Assembly (NCBI RefSeq): GCF_900880675.1
Contig: NC_044188.1
Span: 1,491,539-1,555,538, forward strand
Length of the DNA stretch: 64,000 nt
Source of the DNA: Sparus aurata
Taxonomy: Eukaryota > Chordata > Actinopteri > Spariformes > Sparidae
Reading direction: 5' to 3'
This document shows, piece by piece, positions 21,601 through 36,600 of the stretch; within the stretch, counting starts at the first letter, position 1, and the number at the start of each line of letters is the position of its first letter. The notes under the pieces were generated by a model. It was not told where the DNA came from. It searched no databases and worked only from the letters and a program-made list of their open reading frames with translations. Made by a program: the position numbers and the translations under genes.

Positions 21601-24600
21601 CTGTCTACATACAACCGCTACAGACATCATGTCCCTCACAGAAAGCAATGGGTGGGACACTTGTTTCCATTTTCCTTTGTATTTCATCTCAAATCTGCCC
21701 ACACAGGAGCTGGATCCTCCAACTAACCGGATATCATTGGGCTCTGAAGAGTTACAAGAGAATAATTGGTTAAATAAATGACGTAACTTGATGTAGAATC
21801 AAGGCTGCAGCTCCTCTCCTACCTGAGCAGGTGAGTCCAACAGCTTCACCAGGTGAGCAGGTGTTTCTATCTGAGCCTGAGGTTCTACAGTCCAGGAGAG
21901 CAGACTCATGGCCTCCACACTGGAACTCTTTGGTCCACATTGGAGCCTCCACTTCTCCATAGAGCGCCCCCTGGAGGACTGAAGGAGCCCCACAGCCGAG
22001 CTCCCTACAGACCACCTCTGCATCCTGCAGGTCAAAGTCATCTTCACACACTGAGGACCACCTCTGGTTAGACTTCACCTCCAGTCTCCCTGAACACAGA
22101 CTGTTTCCATTCACCAGCCTGACAGAGTCTGAAGAAAGACAGCAACAGACAGAGGGATTTCTACTTCTACTACTCTGTATTTAGGTTCAGGAACATTCTC
22201 ATTCTCTACAAACAGCAGGTGATTGTATGAAACTTTTCTGCTGTTTTCTCCCTTGATAGCTGAATAACTTCTACAATTCAATGCTGCCTCTTCCTTCCCT
22301 ATGCATGTATGCCTTCCTGTATATACCAGCAACAATGTGACACTGTGGTGAGCTGGAATATAAAGCTAATCACTTATCCTTGATGACTGCTACTTGATGT
22401 AGTGTGGATTGGATCTGCTGAATGAAGAAATGTAAACAACAAGACATCACAGCTAATGTGTTTGCTGGTGTTACCTGAACACTTGACCTCCAGGTGGTAG
22501 TTGGCAAAATCAGTTGTTGAAGATACACAATCACTAACTGCAGACCCGGACTGAAGACAAGTTGAATTTATCTTCCAGACAGGTACAGATGTTAAACTCT
22601 GTATCTTCTCTGTTGAAACGACAGAGCCGCAGTCCAGTTGTCTGCACACTGCATCTGCTGTCTTCAGATTCCACCACCCCACTGCATTATCCACTTTTCT
22701 CCACACGCCATGTTGTTTCACCTCCAGTTCACCAGCACAGCGACTGGATCCTCCCACCAACTGGACAAAATCAGGCTCTGAGCAGACAAGAGGAAAAGAT
22801 GAAAAAGAAGTCACATTTGATAGAAACTCAAATAAGATCAAAGCTGCAGCTCCTCTCCTACCTGAGCAGGTGAGTCCAACAGCTTTGCCAGGTGAGCAGG
22901 TGTTTCTATCTGAGCCTGAGGTTCTACAGTCCAGGAGAGCAGACTCATGGCCTCCACACTGGAACTCTTTGGTCCACATTGGAGCCTCCACTTCTCCATA
23001 GAGCGCCCCCTGGAGGACTGAAGGAGCCCCACAGCCGAGCTCCCTACAGACCACCTCTGCATCCTGCTGGTCAAAGTCATCTTCACACACTGAGGACCAC
23101 CTCTGGTTAGACTTCACCTCCAGTCTGCCTGAACACAGACTGTTTCCATTCACCAGCCTGACAGAGTCTATCAGGGAACAGAGAGAGAACAAATAAGATG
23201 TTGTTGTTTGTCAAATATGGCAGGATGGACAATATAAGCGAGCAAGATGATGGTGATTTTGTCATTTTGGTGAGTCCAGTTTCTGTTCTTAATCCATCAG
23301 TTAAAAAAGGAACTAATTTAAAATACTGTTGTTTATTCTAACAGTGTTTAATCTTACTTTAATATATATTGATGAACATACATATAAGGTGCCAAAATAT
23401 GTTCCCCAGGCGGCTACTGCGTTTTTTAAGGATTACTGTTAAAGTTATTGCCTTTGTTGGTTTTTACCTGAGCAGGTAATTTTCAGAATATCTTGGGAAG
23501 AAGAAGGCCATGCCGATGCACATTCCCTGATGGCAGACTCAGACTGACCACAGGATGGTATGATCATCCATGTATCTGTTTTGTCCACATGTATTGTTTC
23601 TGTTGTAAGAACAGGGCCACAGTCCAGCTGTCTACATACAACCACTGCAGACATCATGTCCCACAAATAGGGTAATGGGTGGGACAGTTGTTTCCATTTT
23701 CCTTTGTGTTTCATCTCAAGTCTGCCCACACAAGAGCTGGATCCTCCAACTAACCGGATATCATTGGGCTCTGAAGAGTTACAAGAGAATAATTGGTTAA
23801 ATAAATGACGTAACTTGATGTAGAATCAAGGCTGCAGCTCCTCTCCTACCTGAGCAGGTGAGTCCAACAGCTTCACCAGGTGAGCAGGTGTTTCTATCTG
23901 AGCCTGAGGTTCTACAGTCCAGGAGAGCAGACTCATGGCCTCCACACTGGAACTCTTTGGTCCACATTGGAGCCTCCACTTCTCCATAGAGCGCCCCCTG
24001 GAGGACTGAAGGAGCCCCACAGCCGAGCTCCCTACAGACCACCTCTGCATCCTGCTGGTCAAAGTCATCCTCACACACTGAGGACCACCTCTGGTTAGAC
24101 TTCACCTCCAGTCTGCCTGAACACAGACTGTTTCCATTCACCAGCCTGACAGAGTCTGAAGAAAGACAGCAACAGACAGAAGGATTTCTACTTCTACTAC
24201 TCTGTATTTAGGTTCAGGAACATTCTCATTCTCTACAAACAGCAGGTGATTGTATGAAACTTTTCTGCTGTTTTCTCCCTTGATAGCTGAATAACTTCTA
24301 CAATTCAATGCTGCCTCTTCCTTCCCTATGCATGTATGCCTTCCTGTATATACCAGCAACAATGTGACACTGTGGTGAGCTGGAATATAAAGCTAATCAC
24401 TTATCCTTGATGACTGCTACTTCATCTAGTGTGGATTGGATCTGCTGAATGAAGAAATGTAAACAACAAGACATCACAGCTAATGTGTTTGCTTGTGTTA
24501 CCTGAACACTTGACCTCCATGTGGTAGTTGGCAAAATCAGTTGTTGAAGATACACAATCACTAACTGCAGACCCGGACTGAAGACAAGTTGAATTTATCT

Positions 24601-27600
24601 TCCAGACAGGTACAGATGTTAAACTCTGTATCTTCTCTGTTGAAAGGACAGAGCCGCAGTCCAGTTGTCTGCACACTGCATCTGCTGTCTTTAGATTCCA
24701 CTGACCTACTGCATTATCCACTTTTCTCCACACGCCATGTTGTTTCACCTCCAGTTCACCAGCACAGCGACTGGATCCTCCCACCAACCGGACAAAATCA
24801 GGCTCTGAGCAGACAAGAGGAAAAGATGAAAAAGAAGTCACATTTGATAGAAACTCAAATAAGATCAAAGCTGCAGCTCCTCTCCTACCTGAGCAGGTGA
24901 GTCCAACAGCTTTGCCAGGTGAGCAGGTGTTTCTATCTGAGCCTGAGGTTCTACAGTCCAGGAGAGCAGACTCATGGCCTCCACACTGGAACTCTTTGGT
25001 CCACATTGGAGCCTCCACTTCTCCATAGAGCGCCCCCTGGAGGACTGAAGGAGCCCCACAGCCGAGCTCCCTACAGACCACCTCTGCATCCTGCTGGTCA
25101 AAGTCATCTTCACACACTGAGGACCACCTCTGGTTAGACTTCACCTCCAGTCTGCCTGAACACAGACTGTTTCCATTCACCAGCCTGATGGAGTCTGAGG
25201 AAAGACGGCAACAGACAAATACATTCTTACTCCTGCATTCAGGTTCATGAGCCGTCTCTTTCTCTACAATCAGCAGGTGAAAAACAACTCGTCCACTGGC
25301 ACAGCAAGGCTGGAAATCATAGTCCAAACTTTTCTTAGATTCTCACCTCTGCACATTTGTCCATATGAATGTTATTTACTTCCTCATATTTACTTGTTAC
25401 ATGTACAAACTGTCAGGTAGGGAGGGACTTGTCAAGGATATTGATTTCCCTTTATTATGGCTGATAGCATGAGCTGCATTTTTTTCTATGTCAGTCGCTC
25501 ACTGCTCAAAGTTAAGGATTGACTGATGGGTGGATGGCATAATATTATTGGTTGAAATGAATGGCGAGGCTAGCTCTTTTTTGTATGGGCACAAACTTGC
25601 CAAACTTGCCTTAGCCCATCCTATCGTTTAGTCCTCAAGTCGTTTATCCTTTTTTTTCACAAACCTGTTTTGTTTGGAGATAGGGAACATGGTAACAGGC
25701 TCTACTGGGCCAGTAAAATCAAGCAGAACCTCCCTGCATGCATTTTTTGTCTCTGATTGGTGGGTGGGCGCCTACTGTTTTACAGAACAAAAAATGTAGC
25801 CCAACAGCACCAAACAACGTGGTTTCTAGAGGCAGGACAGATAACCTGCAGTGCAGCTGAATCATACGAAATTGGGAGCAGTGTGTTGTAACACTAATGA
25901 CCAAGTAATGCTTCATTTTAGGACTTTAACATAATCTGTCATATGTCTGCTAAACAACAGTTGATCACAAGATGATTTTATCAATGCCTCTTCTTACGTT
26001 TCAGTTCGCAGAATAGGCTTGTAATCATGCATAGCATGATAGCCTAGGGCGCTAGAAGCTAGCAGTAGCTATTCAATTGCAACGAGTTAACTTGTTGTCC
26101 AGCGACAAGATATGAAAGATAGGAAATGTCACTGTGAAGCTATGTTTTATGACAAGTTAGAAAGTCTATCAGTAAGTTAATGTGGCACAAAATAAGCTAT
26201 AGCCTAGTCTGTAGTCAGGTTGGTGAAGCATCGTGGCAATAGTATAGTGCTAGCAGCTAGTAGACTAAACATAGTGCTAGCGTTTGAATGACATGAATCT
26301 TCTTGTTTTTTACACTACATAAGCCTGCTTTTCAAACTGGCTGTTGATAGAAAAGGGTTTTATGGGCACTATAGGCTACTGTAGGATACCACATTAACAC
26401 TAGAAGGGCCGGAATTCCCAAACTACGAGACAATCTCCTCTGTTTTCACTGGTACACAGTCGAATCACTTCAGCACCTTTGTGTCGAACAGCTCCACTTG
26501 CTGTTTTACGGAGGTGGGCATGTTTGCCCATGGTGCCAACCAGGCTATACAATACTACAAGATAATAATTAACTTATTAACAAAGTTAATTAACAAAGTT
26601 AGAGACAAGACAGACAATGAAAGCAGCAAACCGCGCAAAAAAAAGGTAACAAAAGCCCCTTTTAGGGGGCTCATTTGCTGCAAGGCAAAGGCGACAATGT
26701 GCCGCCTTGTCTTTCTTAAAGGGAGGAGTAATATTCCACCTTTTTCAAAAGCCACTATTTGGCCACCACTGGGGTAGGCAAAAGGAAGGCAAAAGCGTTC
26801 TCTCCCGAACTCTGAAATGTTAGTACAGGATCAGACAAGAGGTAACCTTAATTTGCAACAGTCATAAAAAAAAGGTCACTCTGAAATGTGCAGTTTTGCT
26901 TAATTGGGGGGCTCTTTAGCGGTCAGAAAACCAGTCATTATCTGGTGTGACCACCATTTGCCTCAGATATCTTTCACATAGAGTTGATCAGGTTGCTGAT
27001 TGTGGCCTTTGAAATGTTGGTCCACCCCTCTTCAATAGCTGTGCAAAGTTGCTGGATATTGTCAGGAACTGGAACAAGCTGCCGTAAACGTTTCATATAC
27101 ATGTCGTATCCAGAGCATCCAAACCATGGTCAATGGGTGACAATAAAGCATAACTGTGCATTTCAGAGTGGCCTTTTATTGTGGCCAGCTGAAGGCACAC
27201 CTGTGCAATATTCATGCTATCTAATCAGCATTTTAATATGCCACACCTGTGAGGTGGGACGGATTATCTCGGCAAATAAGAAGTGCTCACTAACAAAGAT
27301 TTAGAGAGATTTGTGAACAATATTTGAGAGAAATTGATCTTTTGTGTATATAGAAAAAGTTTTAGATCTTGAGTTCAGCTCGTGAAAAATGGGAGCAAAA
27401 ACAAAAGTGTTGCATTCATATTTTTGTTCAGTGTAATTTACTGTGTACTTATGTCTTCCTGCATATACCTGCAACAGTATGTCAGATGAAATGATGAAAT
27501 ATAAAACCAAGCACTTATCCTTGATGACTGCTACTTGATCTACTGTGGCTTCGATCTTTGTAATGAAAAACCATAAACAACAAGACAACCATCACAACTG

Positions 27601-30600
27601 ATGTGCTTGCTGATATTACCTGAACACTTGACCTCCAGGTTGTAGTTGGTATAATCAGTTGTTGTAGATGCACAATCACTAACTGCAGACCCAGACTCAA
27701 AACAAGTTGAATTTATCCTCCAGACAGGTACGGGTGGTAAACTCTGTATCGGTCCTGTTGAAACAGCAGAGCCACAGTCCAGTTGTCTGCACACTGCATC
27801 TGCTGTCTTTAGATTCCACTGACTCTTTTCTTGATCTACTTTTCTCCATACGCCATGTTGTTTCACCTCCAGTTCACCAGCACAGCGACTCAAATCTCCC
27901 AAAAGCTGGACAATATCAGGCTCTGAGCAGACAAGAGTAAAAGATGAAAAAGAAGTCACATTTGACAGAAAGTCGAATAAGATCAAAGCTGCAGCTCCTC
28001 TCCTACCTGAGCAGGTGAGTCCAACAGCTTTGCCAGGTGAGCAGGTGTTTCTATCTGAGCCTGAGGTTCTACAGTCCAGGAGAGCAGACTCATGGCCTCC
28101 ACACTGGAACTCTTTGGTCCACATTGGAGCCTCCACTTCTCCATAGAGCGCCCCCTGGAGGACTGAAGGAGCCCCACAGCCGAGCTCCCTACAGACCACC
28201 TCTGCATCCTGCTGGTCAAAGTCATCTTCACACACTGAGGACCACCTCTGGTTAGACTTCACCTCCAGTCTGCCTGAACACAGACTGTTTCCATTCACCA
28301 GCCTGACAGAGTCTGAAGAAAGACGGCAACAGACAGAAGGATTTCTACTTCTGTATTCAGGTTCAGGAAACTTCTCATTCTCTACAAACAGCAGGTGATT
28401 GCATGACACATTTCTGCAGTTTTCTCCCTTGATGGCTGAATAACATCTATAATTCAATACTGCCTCTTCCTTCCCTATGCATGTATGCCTTCCTGCATAT
28501 ACCAGCAACAATGTGACACTTTCATGAGCTGGAATATAAAACTAAGCACTTATCCTTGATGACTGCCTCTTAATCTAGTGTTGCTTGGATCTGCCGGATG
28601 AAGAAATGTAAACAACAAGACAACCATCACAGCTGATGTGTTTGCTGGTGTTACCTGAACACTTGACCTCCAGGTGATATTTGGCAGAATCCATTGTTGT
28701 AGATACACAATCACCCACTGCAGACCCGGACTGGAGACATGTTGAACTTATCATCCAGACATGTGCCGATGTAAAACTGTGTGTCCACCCTGTTGAAACA
28801 GCAGAGCCACAGTCCAGTTGTCTGCACACTGCATCTGCTGTCTTTAGATTCCACTGACGCATTGCATCATCCACTTTTCTCCATACGTCTTGTTGTTTCA
28901 CCTCCAGTTCACCAGCACAGCGACTAGATCCTCGCACCAACCGGACTATATCGGGCTCTGAGCAGACAAGAGTAAAAGATTAAAAAAAAGTCACATTTGA
29001 TAGAAAGTCGAATAAGATCAAAGTTGCAGCTCCTTTCCTACCTGAGCAGGTGAGTCCAACAGCTTTGCCAGGTGAGCAGGTGTTTCTATCTGAGCCTGAG
29101 GTTCTACAGTCCAGGAGAGCAGACTCATTGCCTCCACACTGGAACTCTTTGGTCCACATTGGAGCCTCCACTTCTCCATAGAGCGCCCCCTGGAGGACTG
29201 AAGGAGCCCCACAGCCGAGCTCCCTACAGACCACCTCTGCATCCTGCTGGTCAAAGTCATCTTCACACACTGAGGACCACCTCTGGTTAGACTTCACCTC
29301 CAGTCTGCCTGAACACAGACTGTTTCCATTCACCAGCCTGACAGAGTCTTTCAGGGAAAAGAGAGAGAACGAATAAGAAAACACTATACATGTTACATAT
29401 GTTTTTTCTGTTGCAAAAGAAGGTCCACTTCAGTTGTAGAGGAGAAAGCTGCTACACTGTTTCGCTGTGAAGCTTCAGAAATGTTTTGTAGACTGATCAG
29501 CATGGGGTTGATTATATAAAGACTGAAAATAGAGTCCTCTTAGACTCTGAGCTCATTTGTGATTAGTGTTTTTGTGTTATGGCTTCTGATGGCATTACCT
29601 GAACAGGTGATCCTCAGACTGGTACCAATAGTTATGGACCCTTTTATGAAACATTTCTTCAGTTCGGTTCCAGAATTTAGACAGAAAGGCGCTATTCTCC
29701 ATGGAGATAACAATGGGTAATTGCTCGAGAGACCGTCAACCACAGAACCACAGTCCAGATGTCTACAAACTGCATCTGCTAACTTGAGGTTCCAGTCATG
29801 GTCATCCACTTTTGTCCAAACACCCTGGCTCTTCACCTGTAGATCACCAGAACAGCGGCTGGATCCTCCATCCAACTGGATATCATGAATCTCTAAGCAC
29901 GGGTAAGAGTTGTTAGTATAACATAATATAATAATCTCTTGTTTTATTCTTCATCCATCCATCCATTCATTTTCGTCTGCTTATCCGGGGCCGGGTAGCG
30001 GGGGCAGCTGCCTGAGCAGGGACACCCAGACTTCCCTCTCCCCGGACACTGCCTCCAGCTCTTCCGGGAGGATCCCAAGGCATTCCCAGGCAAGCTGAGT
30101 GACATAGTCACACCAGCGTGTCCTGGGTCTTCCTCGGGTCTCCTCCCGGCGGGACATGCCAGGAACACCTCCCGAGGGAGGCGTCCCGGGGGCATCCGAA
30201 ACAGATGCCCGAGCCACCTCAGCTGGCTTCTCTCGATGTGGAGGAGCAGCGGCTCTACTCCGAGCTCCTCCCAGGTGGCAGAGCTCTTCACCCTATCTCT
30301 AAGGGAGCGCCCTGCCACCCTGCGGAGGAAACTCATTTCGGCCGCTTGTATCCGGGGACCCAAAGTTCATGGCCATAGGTGAGGGTAGGAACGTAGATTG
30401 ACTGGTAAATCGAGAGCTTCGCCTTTCGGCTCAGCTCTCTTTTCACCACGACAGACCGATACAACGACCGCATTACTGCAGCCGCTGCACCAATCCGCCC
30501 GTCAATCTCAGACTCCATCCTTCCCTCACTCGTGAACAAGACCCCAAGATACTTAAACTCCTCCACTTGAGGCAGGAACTCTCCCCCAACCTGGAGGGAG

Positions 30601-33600
30601 CAAGCCACCTTTTTCCGGTCGAGAACCATGGCCTTGGATTTGGAGGTGCTGATTCTAATCCCAGCGGCTTCACACTCGGCTTCAAACCACCCCAGGACAT
30701 GCTGGAGGTCCTGGCTCGAAGGAGCCAACAAGACCACATCATCCGCGAAAAGCAGAGATGAGATCCAGTGGCTCCCGAACCGGCCCGTGGCTGCACCTAG
30801 AAATTCTGTCCATAAAAATAATGAACAGAACCGGTGACAAAGGGCAGCCCTGCCGGAGTCCAACATGCACTGGGAACAGGTCTGACTTACTGCCGGCAGT
30901 GCGAACCAAGCTCCTGCTCCGTTCGTACAAGGACCGTACAGCCCTTAACATAGGGCCCACGAGGGACATGGTCGAATGCTTTCTCCAAGTCCACAAAACA
31001 CATGTGGACTGGTTGGGCAAACTCCCATGAACCCTCGAGCACCCTGCGGAGGGTATAGAGCTGGTCCAGTGTTCCACGGCCAGGATGAAAACTGCATTGT
31101 TCCTCCTGGATCCGAGGTTTGACTATCAGCCGAATTCCCCTCTCCAGTACCCTGGAATAGACTTTCCCAGGGAGGCTGAGGAGTGTGATCCACCGATAGT
31201 TGGAACACACCCTCCGGTCCCCCTTTTTAAATAGGGGGACCACCACCCCGGTCTGCCAGTCCAGAGGCACTGTCCCCGACTGCCATGCGATGCTGCAGAG
31301 ACGTGTCAGCCAAGACAGCCCCACAACATCCAGAGACTTGAGGTACTCAGGGCGGATCTCATCCACCCCCGGTGCTTTGCCACTGAGGAGCTTCCGGACT
31401 ACCTCAGTGACTTTGGCTTGGGTGATGGATGGGTCAACCTCTGAGTCCCCAGCCTCTGCTTCCTCTATGGAAGGCGTGTCAGCGGGATTGAGGAGATCCT
31501 TGGAGTATTCCTTCCTCCGCCCGACAATGTCCCCAGTTGAGGTCAACAGCTCCCCACCTCCACTGTAAACAGTGTTGGTGGAGGTCTGCTTCCCCCTCCT
31601 GAGGCGCCGGATGGTTTGCCAGAATTTCTTCGAGGCCGACCGGTAGTCCTCCTCCATGGCCTCCCCGAACTCTTCCCAGAACCGGGTTTTTGCTTCCGTG
31701 ACTGCCCGTGCTGCCGCACGCTTGGCCTGCCGGTACCCGTCAGCTGCCTCTTCAGCTTGACAGCAACCCTTACTTCCGGGGTCCACCACCGGGTTCAGGG
31801 ATTGCCGCCGCGACAGGCACCGGAGACCTTACTGCCACAGCTCCGGACAGCCGCATCAACAATGGAAGTGGAGAACATTGTCCATTCGGACTCAATGTCC
31901 CCAGCCTCCCTCGGGATCTGGTCAAAGCTCTCCCGGAGGTGGGAGTTAAAGATCTCCCTGGCAGAGGGTTCCGCCAGACGTTCCCAGCAGACCCTCACAA
32001 TATGTTTGGGTCTGCCAGGTCTGTCCAGCTTCCTGCCCCACCAGCGGATCCAACTCACCACCAGGTGGTGATCAGTTGACAGCTCAGCCCCTCTCTTCAC
32101 CCGAGTGTCCAAGACATACGGCCGGAGGTCAGATGACACGACCACAAAGTCGATCATTGACCTCCGGCCTAGGGTGTCTTGGTGCCACGTGTACATATGG
32201 ACACCCTTATGCTTGAACATGGTGTTCGTTATGGACAAACTGTGACTAGCACAGAAGTCCAGTAACAAAACACCACTCGGGTTCAGATCGGGGAGGCCGT
32301 TCCTCCCAATCACACCCCTCCAGGTAACACTGTTGCTGCCCACTTGGGCGTTGAAGTTCCCCAGTAGAACGACGGAGTCCAGAGAGGGTTCCAGAGCCCA
32401 GACTGTGCGTGGAGGTGAGCCGGACTATTTCTAGCCGGTACAGCTCAACCTCCCGCACCATTCTTCATTTAGGCCTATATTTAATGTATCAGTTTACCTT
32501 CGGCAGTACCGCTTTCTTCTGTCAGGAGACCTGGGGAGAATCCTGAAAACAGAAACAAAATAATTTCAAATAAAGGCACTAATTAGATCGGGTGTGATGG
32601 TTACATGACAGAACTGTGGATTTTGTCTTCAGTCTTATCAAATACAGGAACTCGAGGAAGAGATTACCTCCTAACATTACTCTGTCAAAGGATAGTGTCC
32701 AATTTTCAGATTTCTTTCTTTTTTTTTATCACAGTATAACCTTATTAGCCACCTTTCACATCCACAGCTGTAGTGTCATGGTGTTGGCATTATTACAAGC
32801 CAACAAGGCTTCCAAACAGTTTGAGTCACACTACTGGATATTTTTAAGGAGACCTGGGGATATTGTCAGCAATTTTTTGGGAACAAAACCAGATCTTTTC
32901 CAGGATGAGCCAAACAATCATTGTTTTCCTGAACCTAACCAAGTGTTTTTTGTGCAAAAACCCTAACAGCATAAGCACAAAAAATAAATATGAAGTTCCA
33001 ACATCAAACTTTTAGTTTTAACTAATCTGTGTGTTTGCAGAAGCTCAGTTAACTAACATTTATTCTGGCAACTTGGTTGTATATGTCTTGCAATAAGTGA
33101 CAAAATGCCCCCAAATTGCTTGTTTTATTATCATAATTGCAAAAACATAAACTGCTTCCAAGACAGATGTGGAAAGGGCAACATGTTGATACCAGTGTGG
33201 AGGCTCAGAAGGTTAAAACCTCTTCCTAGCCTCAGGATCAGCAATGAACGGGCCCTCGCAGTCCACACGCGTCGGGGTATGCCGTTGTCCAGTCTTGTTC
33301 ATGCAACACCTTCCGTTGAGGAAGTTGTTCCTTTATAATTTGGTGGCCTGCTCCTGCTGGTATTACAGTTTTTCTCAATTGTTTACACACAAAAATTGGT
33401 ACTTGAGACACAATGACCACAACATGTAACTCATGCACCAACCCCCTGAACCAGTTCTGCTAAACTACAGGCACAATTCCTGCTTTACACTCAAATTGCA
33501 GTTCTAAAACACACTTTTTTCAAAACACTACACACAATTCTCTGCATCTGGCACAATTTTCATAAAGAAAATCTCTTATTTTCACAAGGAACACTCAGTC

Positions 33601-36600
33601 ATTCAAAATTCTAAAGTAATTGTCCTACTATGCACACTGACTCATCAAATGGGCAAACACCTGGACACCCTACACAACACACTCATTCCACCAGATCAGC
33701 TCAGGTACGTTTGTCATTTGTTTCCACGGGGCTGCTCTGGTTCGTAACTGGTTCACTGCCCACCCACGCTTTATAGTTGTTTATCTCCCTCCATATTCTC
33801 CATTCCTCAATCCTATTGAGAATTTTTTTTCTGCCTGGAGATGGAAAGTGTATGACCGAAATCCACAAATGCGTATACCCCTTCTCCAAGCTATGGAAGT
33901 CGCATGTGGATATATAGCAGGTTGGTGCTTTTCATGGCTGGATTCACCGTGCTAGGTGATGTTTCTCTTGCTGCTTGGCCGGGAAAAACATTGCTTGTGA
34001 TGTGGATGAGGTGCTGTGGCAAGATCGAAACAGAGGAAAGCATGCTGCACAGTTTTTTGTTTGTTTGTTTGTTTGTTCTTTACTGTAACTGTGTACAGTA
34101 AATTCTTCTGTTGCTTTGTATGTGGACCGTATATTGTTGTATATGCAACTTTGTGTTGGTTGGGATGTACACTGTGTACATTGTTTTGGTGGGAAAAATA
34201 AAATATATCTGTAACCGTGTATTTGTGTGTATAAAAACAATATTTTTATACACACAAATACATTATCAAATATTTCACAACACACTTATGTATGTACTGA
34301 CTGTAGTAAGTGTAACTGAACAGAAAAGGCCTAAGTCATTATGATGAATGAAGAAGAAGGGTTTTCCATTCATCATAGTGTTTTACACTGAGCACATCAG
34401 TGTTCAGCTGGTTCTTATAAATGTCTATTCATATGATGGTTTGTGTGTGTCATTTGAAAACAAAATACCATTTTGAGAAGAAATAACATTGTTTTGAATG
34501 TAAAGTTTCATTTTGCAGGAGAATTGAGGGGTTTTGCTGATTGTGTGTGTTATTTTGGATTTGTGTGTAGAGTTCTGAGAGCATGAGGCATGCTTTCAGA
34601 AAATGTGTGTAAACAATCGAGAAAGACTGTAAATAATGTATGCCGAAGTCAGAAGAACTCCCTGCAATCTACGTAAAGAACAAATAATGAGATAACTACC
34701 ACTGTGTGACCCTACAGACTCTTGAACAGAGGTTTGTTTCCATTAGCAAGGCAGCACTGCCCTCTGGTGGAGAAAGCCTGAATGTCTAATCAAAACTGAA
34801 TAAAATGAAGCTATTCTTATGTCCTTTAGCAATAAAAGCGCCACCTGTTGGCTGATTTGGACAAATTTTGCACAAACCCTCAGTGGGCCATGTAACACAA
34901 TCGGCCAAAGTGTTCAAATTATTAAGTGATTATTGTTTGGACTATCACAATTCTTTTGAGAACTTACGACATGCAAAGTTTGGTGCAAATCGGTCAAAAC
35001 ACCTAGGAGTGTTTGCTTGTTTTATCATCATAATTTATCATCACCTAGTGGCATATTGGTAAGTCCTTCGTCAGATATCCTCAGGAGGGCATTGGCAATG
35101 ATTGTACCAAGTTTAGTGTTAATCCGAGCAACTGATGTTGAGATATGAAATGCTTCAATTTAAAGACCGCCACCTAGTGGTCATCAGCTAAGAGCCTCAG
35201 GGACTCATGGAGAAGTAGTAGTCTGAGTTTCATGTCATTCGGACACACAAAAGTGAAAATATGCAGCACTTACAGTTTGGAATGCAGGAAGTGCAGGAAG
35301 TTGTTATTCAGTAACTTCAGTAATGTTTGAAATATCATAATTGTTTTGATCACTTTTTGTCAGGAGGGTCCACAGATGCTTTGTCCCAAGTTTGGTGAAA
35401 ATCGGTAAAATTGCCTGCGAGGAGTTGGAAAAAGTAGGTTTGCGACATTTTGCAAATTTGCGGAAAAAAAAATGGAGGCGGGAATGGGCGTGGCTTAGAT
35501 CACAAGATTCAGCACAATTCAGCAAAGGCGTGGATATAAGATCTTTGAATGTGCAATAAACTATATGGGAGTTATAAAGCAAAACGCACTTTTCTTGATT
35601 TTAGCTCCATCTGGTGGTGTAAATTGATGATGACAATAGATTATCAAGTTTTTCTGCAGGTGTGACCAGTGGAGGCCTTAGGCATCTGGGGGCCTGTTTC
35701 AATACTACATATGAGGCCCTATCCCATACAACATTTAATTACTGATATGTTTGCTCCCATGCGTCTCTGATGCATTAAAAGCTGAAAGGATGCAGTTGCC
35801 TAAACTCATCATGCCTCCCAGGGACACGCAAGGTCTTAAAACGATACATTGTGACCAAGTGTTAAAATCTCTATAGGGCAAGAAACCAGGAATGAGCAAG
35901 GGAAAAAAAACGAGGATTGAAGTTGGTTTTCAACAAAATGCAAATGCATTTTTCATATTTATGTGCATTTTAAGACATGAACAGGTATCGTATTACAATC
36001 CAAAACTATAACACCTATAACAATCATGAACTTGAAAATTGGAAACAAAAGTCATCAGGAGTACCAGGATTTTTTCCCAGTGGGCCGAATAAGTTTGTGA
36101 CATTTTCATCCCAGATTTTTGAGAGATAGGAATCAATTGAAACGGTTGAAACGTAGGTAAGGCCGCCTGTGGGTGTCACGTATATTCCAAATTTAGTGAG
36201 TTTTGGGGCATGTTCAGGAAGTGAAAAATGCCATCATTTGGGAAAAAAAGTCGTCATTCAAGAACAATAGAGGGACCCTGCAGGTTTCCCTGCTCGGGCC
36301 TTAATGAATCAGGAATAAGGCTTTTATGCATATTTTGGTCTCATTTTAAAAGTAAAAAGCTACATGATATGAACCCATTGAAAATGAACCTACCTCTATT
36401 ACTATTGCAATTCAGCAAAAACTACGATTTTCATTCATGCCAAGTGTCTTTACGTTTCCATGGCAATATCCCCATTATAACCAATATTTCATCAATAATG
36501 TTGCAGTCTTTGATTACAACTGTAACTCTGTCAATGTATTAATTCATTAAAATACAAAATTTCTTACACAGTTTAGATATATATGCTATGTAGGCTATCG

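Larger units (their letters stand above)
19430..25194 (-). repeat. Three tandem A-B-A-B'' blocks of about 2.02 kb
   Basis: Blocks 19430-21143, 21441-23167 and 23468-25194 have the same four exons and alignable introns. B'' starts are 2,011 and 2,027 bp apart. This higher-order repeat accounts for twelve of the nineteen SRCR exons. Confidence 0.9.

Noticed and set aside
30118..32079. Several long plus-strand open frames within the Rex3 copy
   Set aside because: Antisense to the reverse transcriptase. GC-rich element sequence is often open in many frames.
33238..33441. Minus-strand frame with WTTAYPDACGLRGPVHC
   Set aside because: Runs into the terminal repeat of the IS630-like element. Possibly an old transposon fragment, but no family could be recognised.
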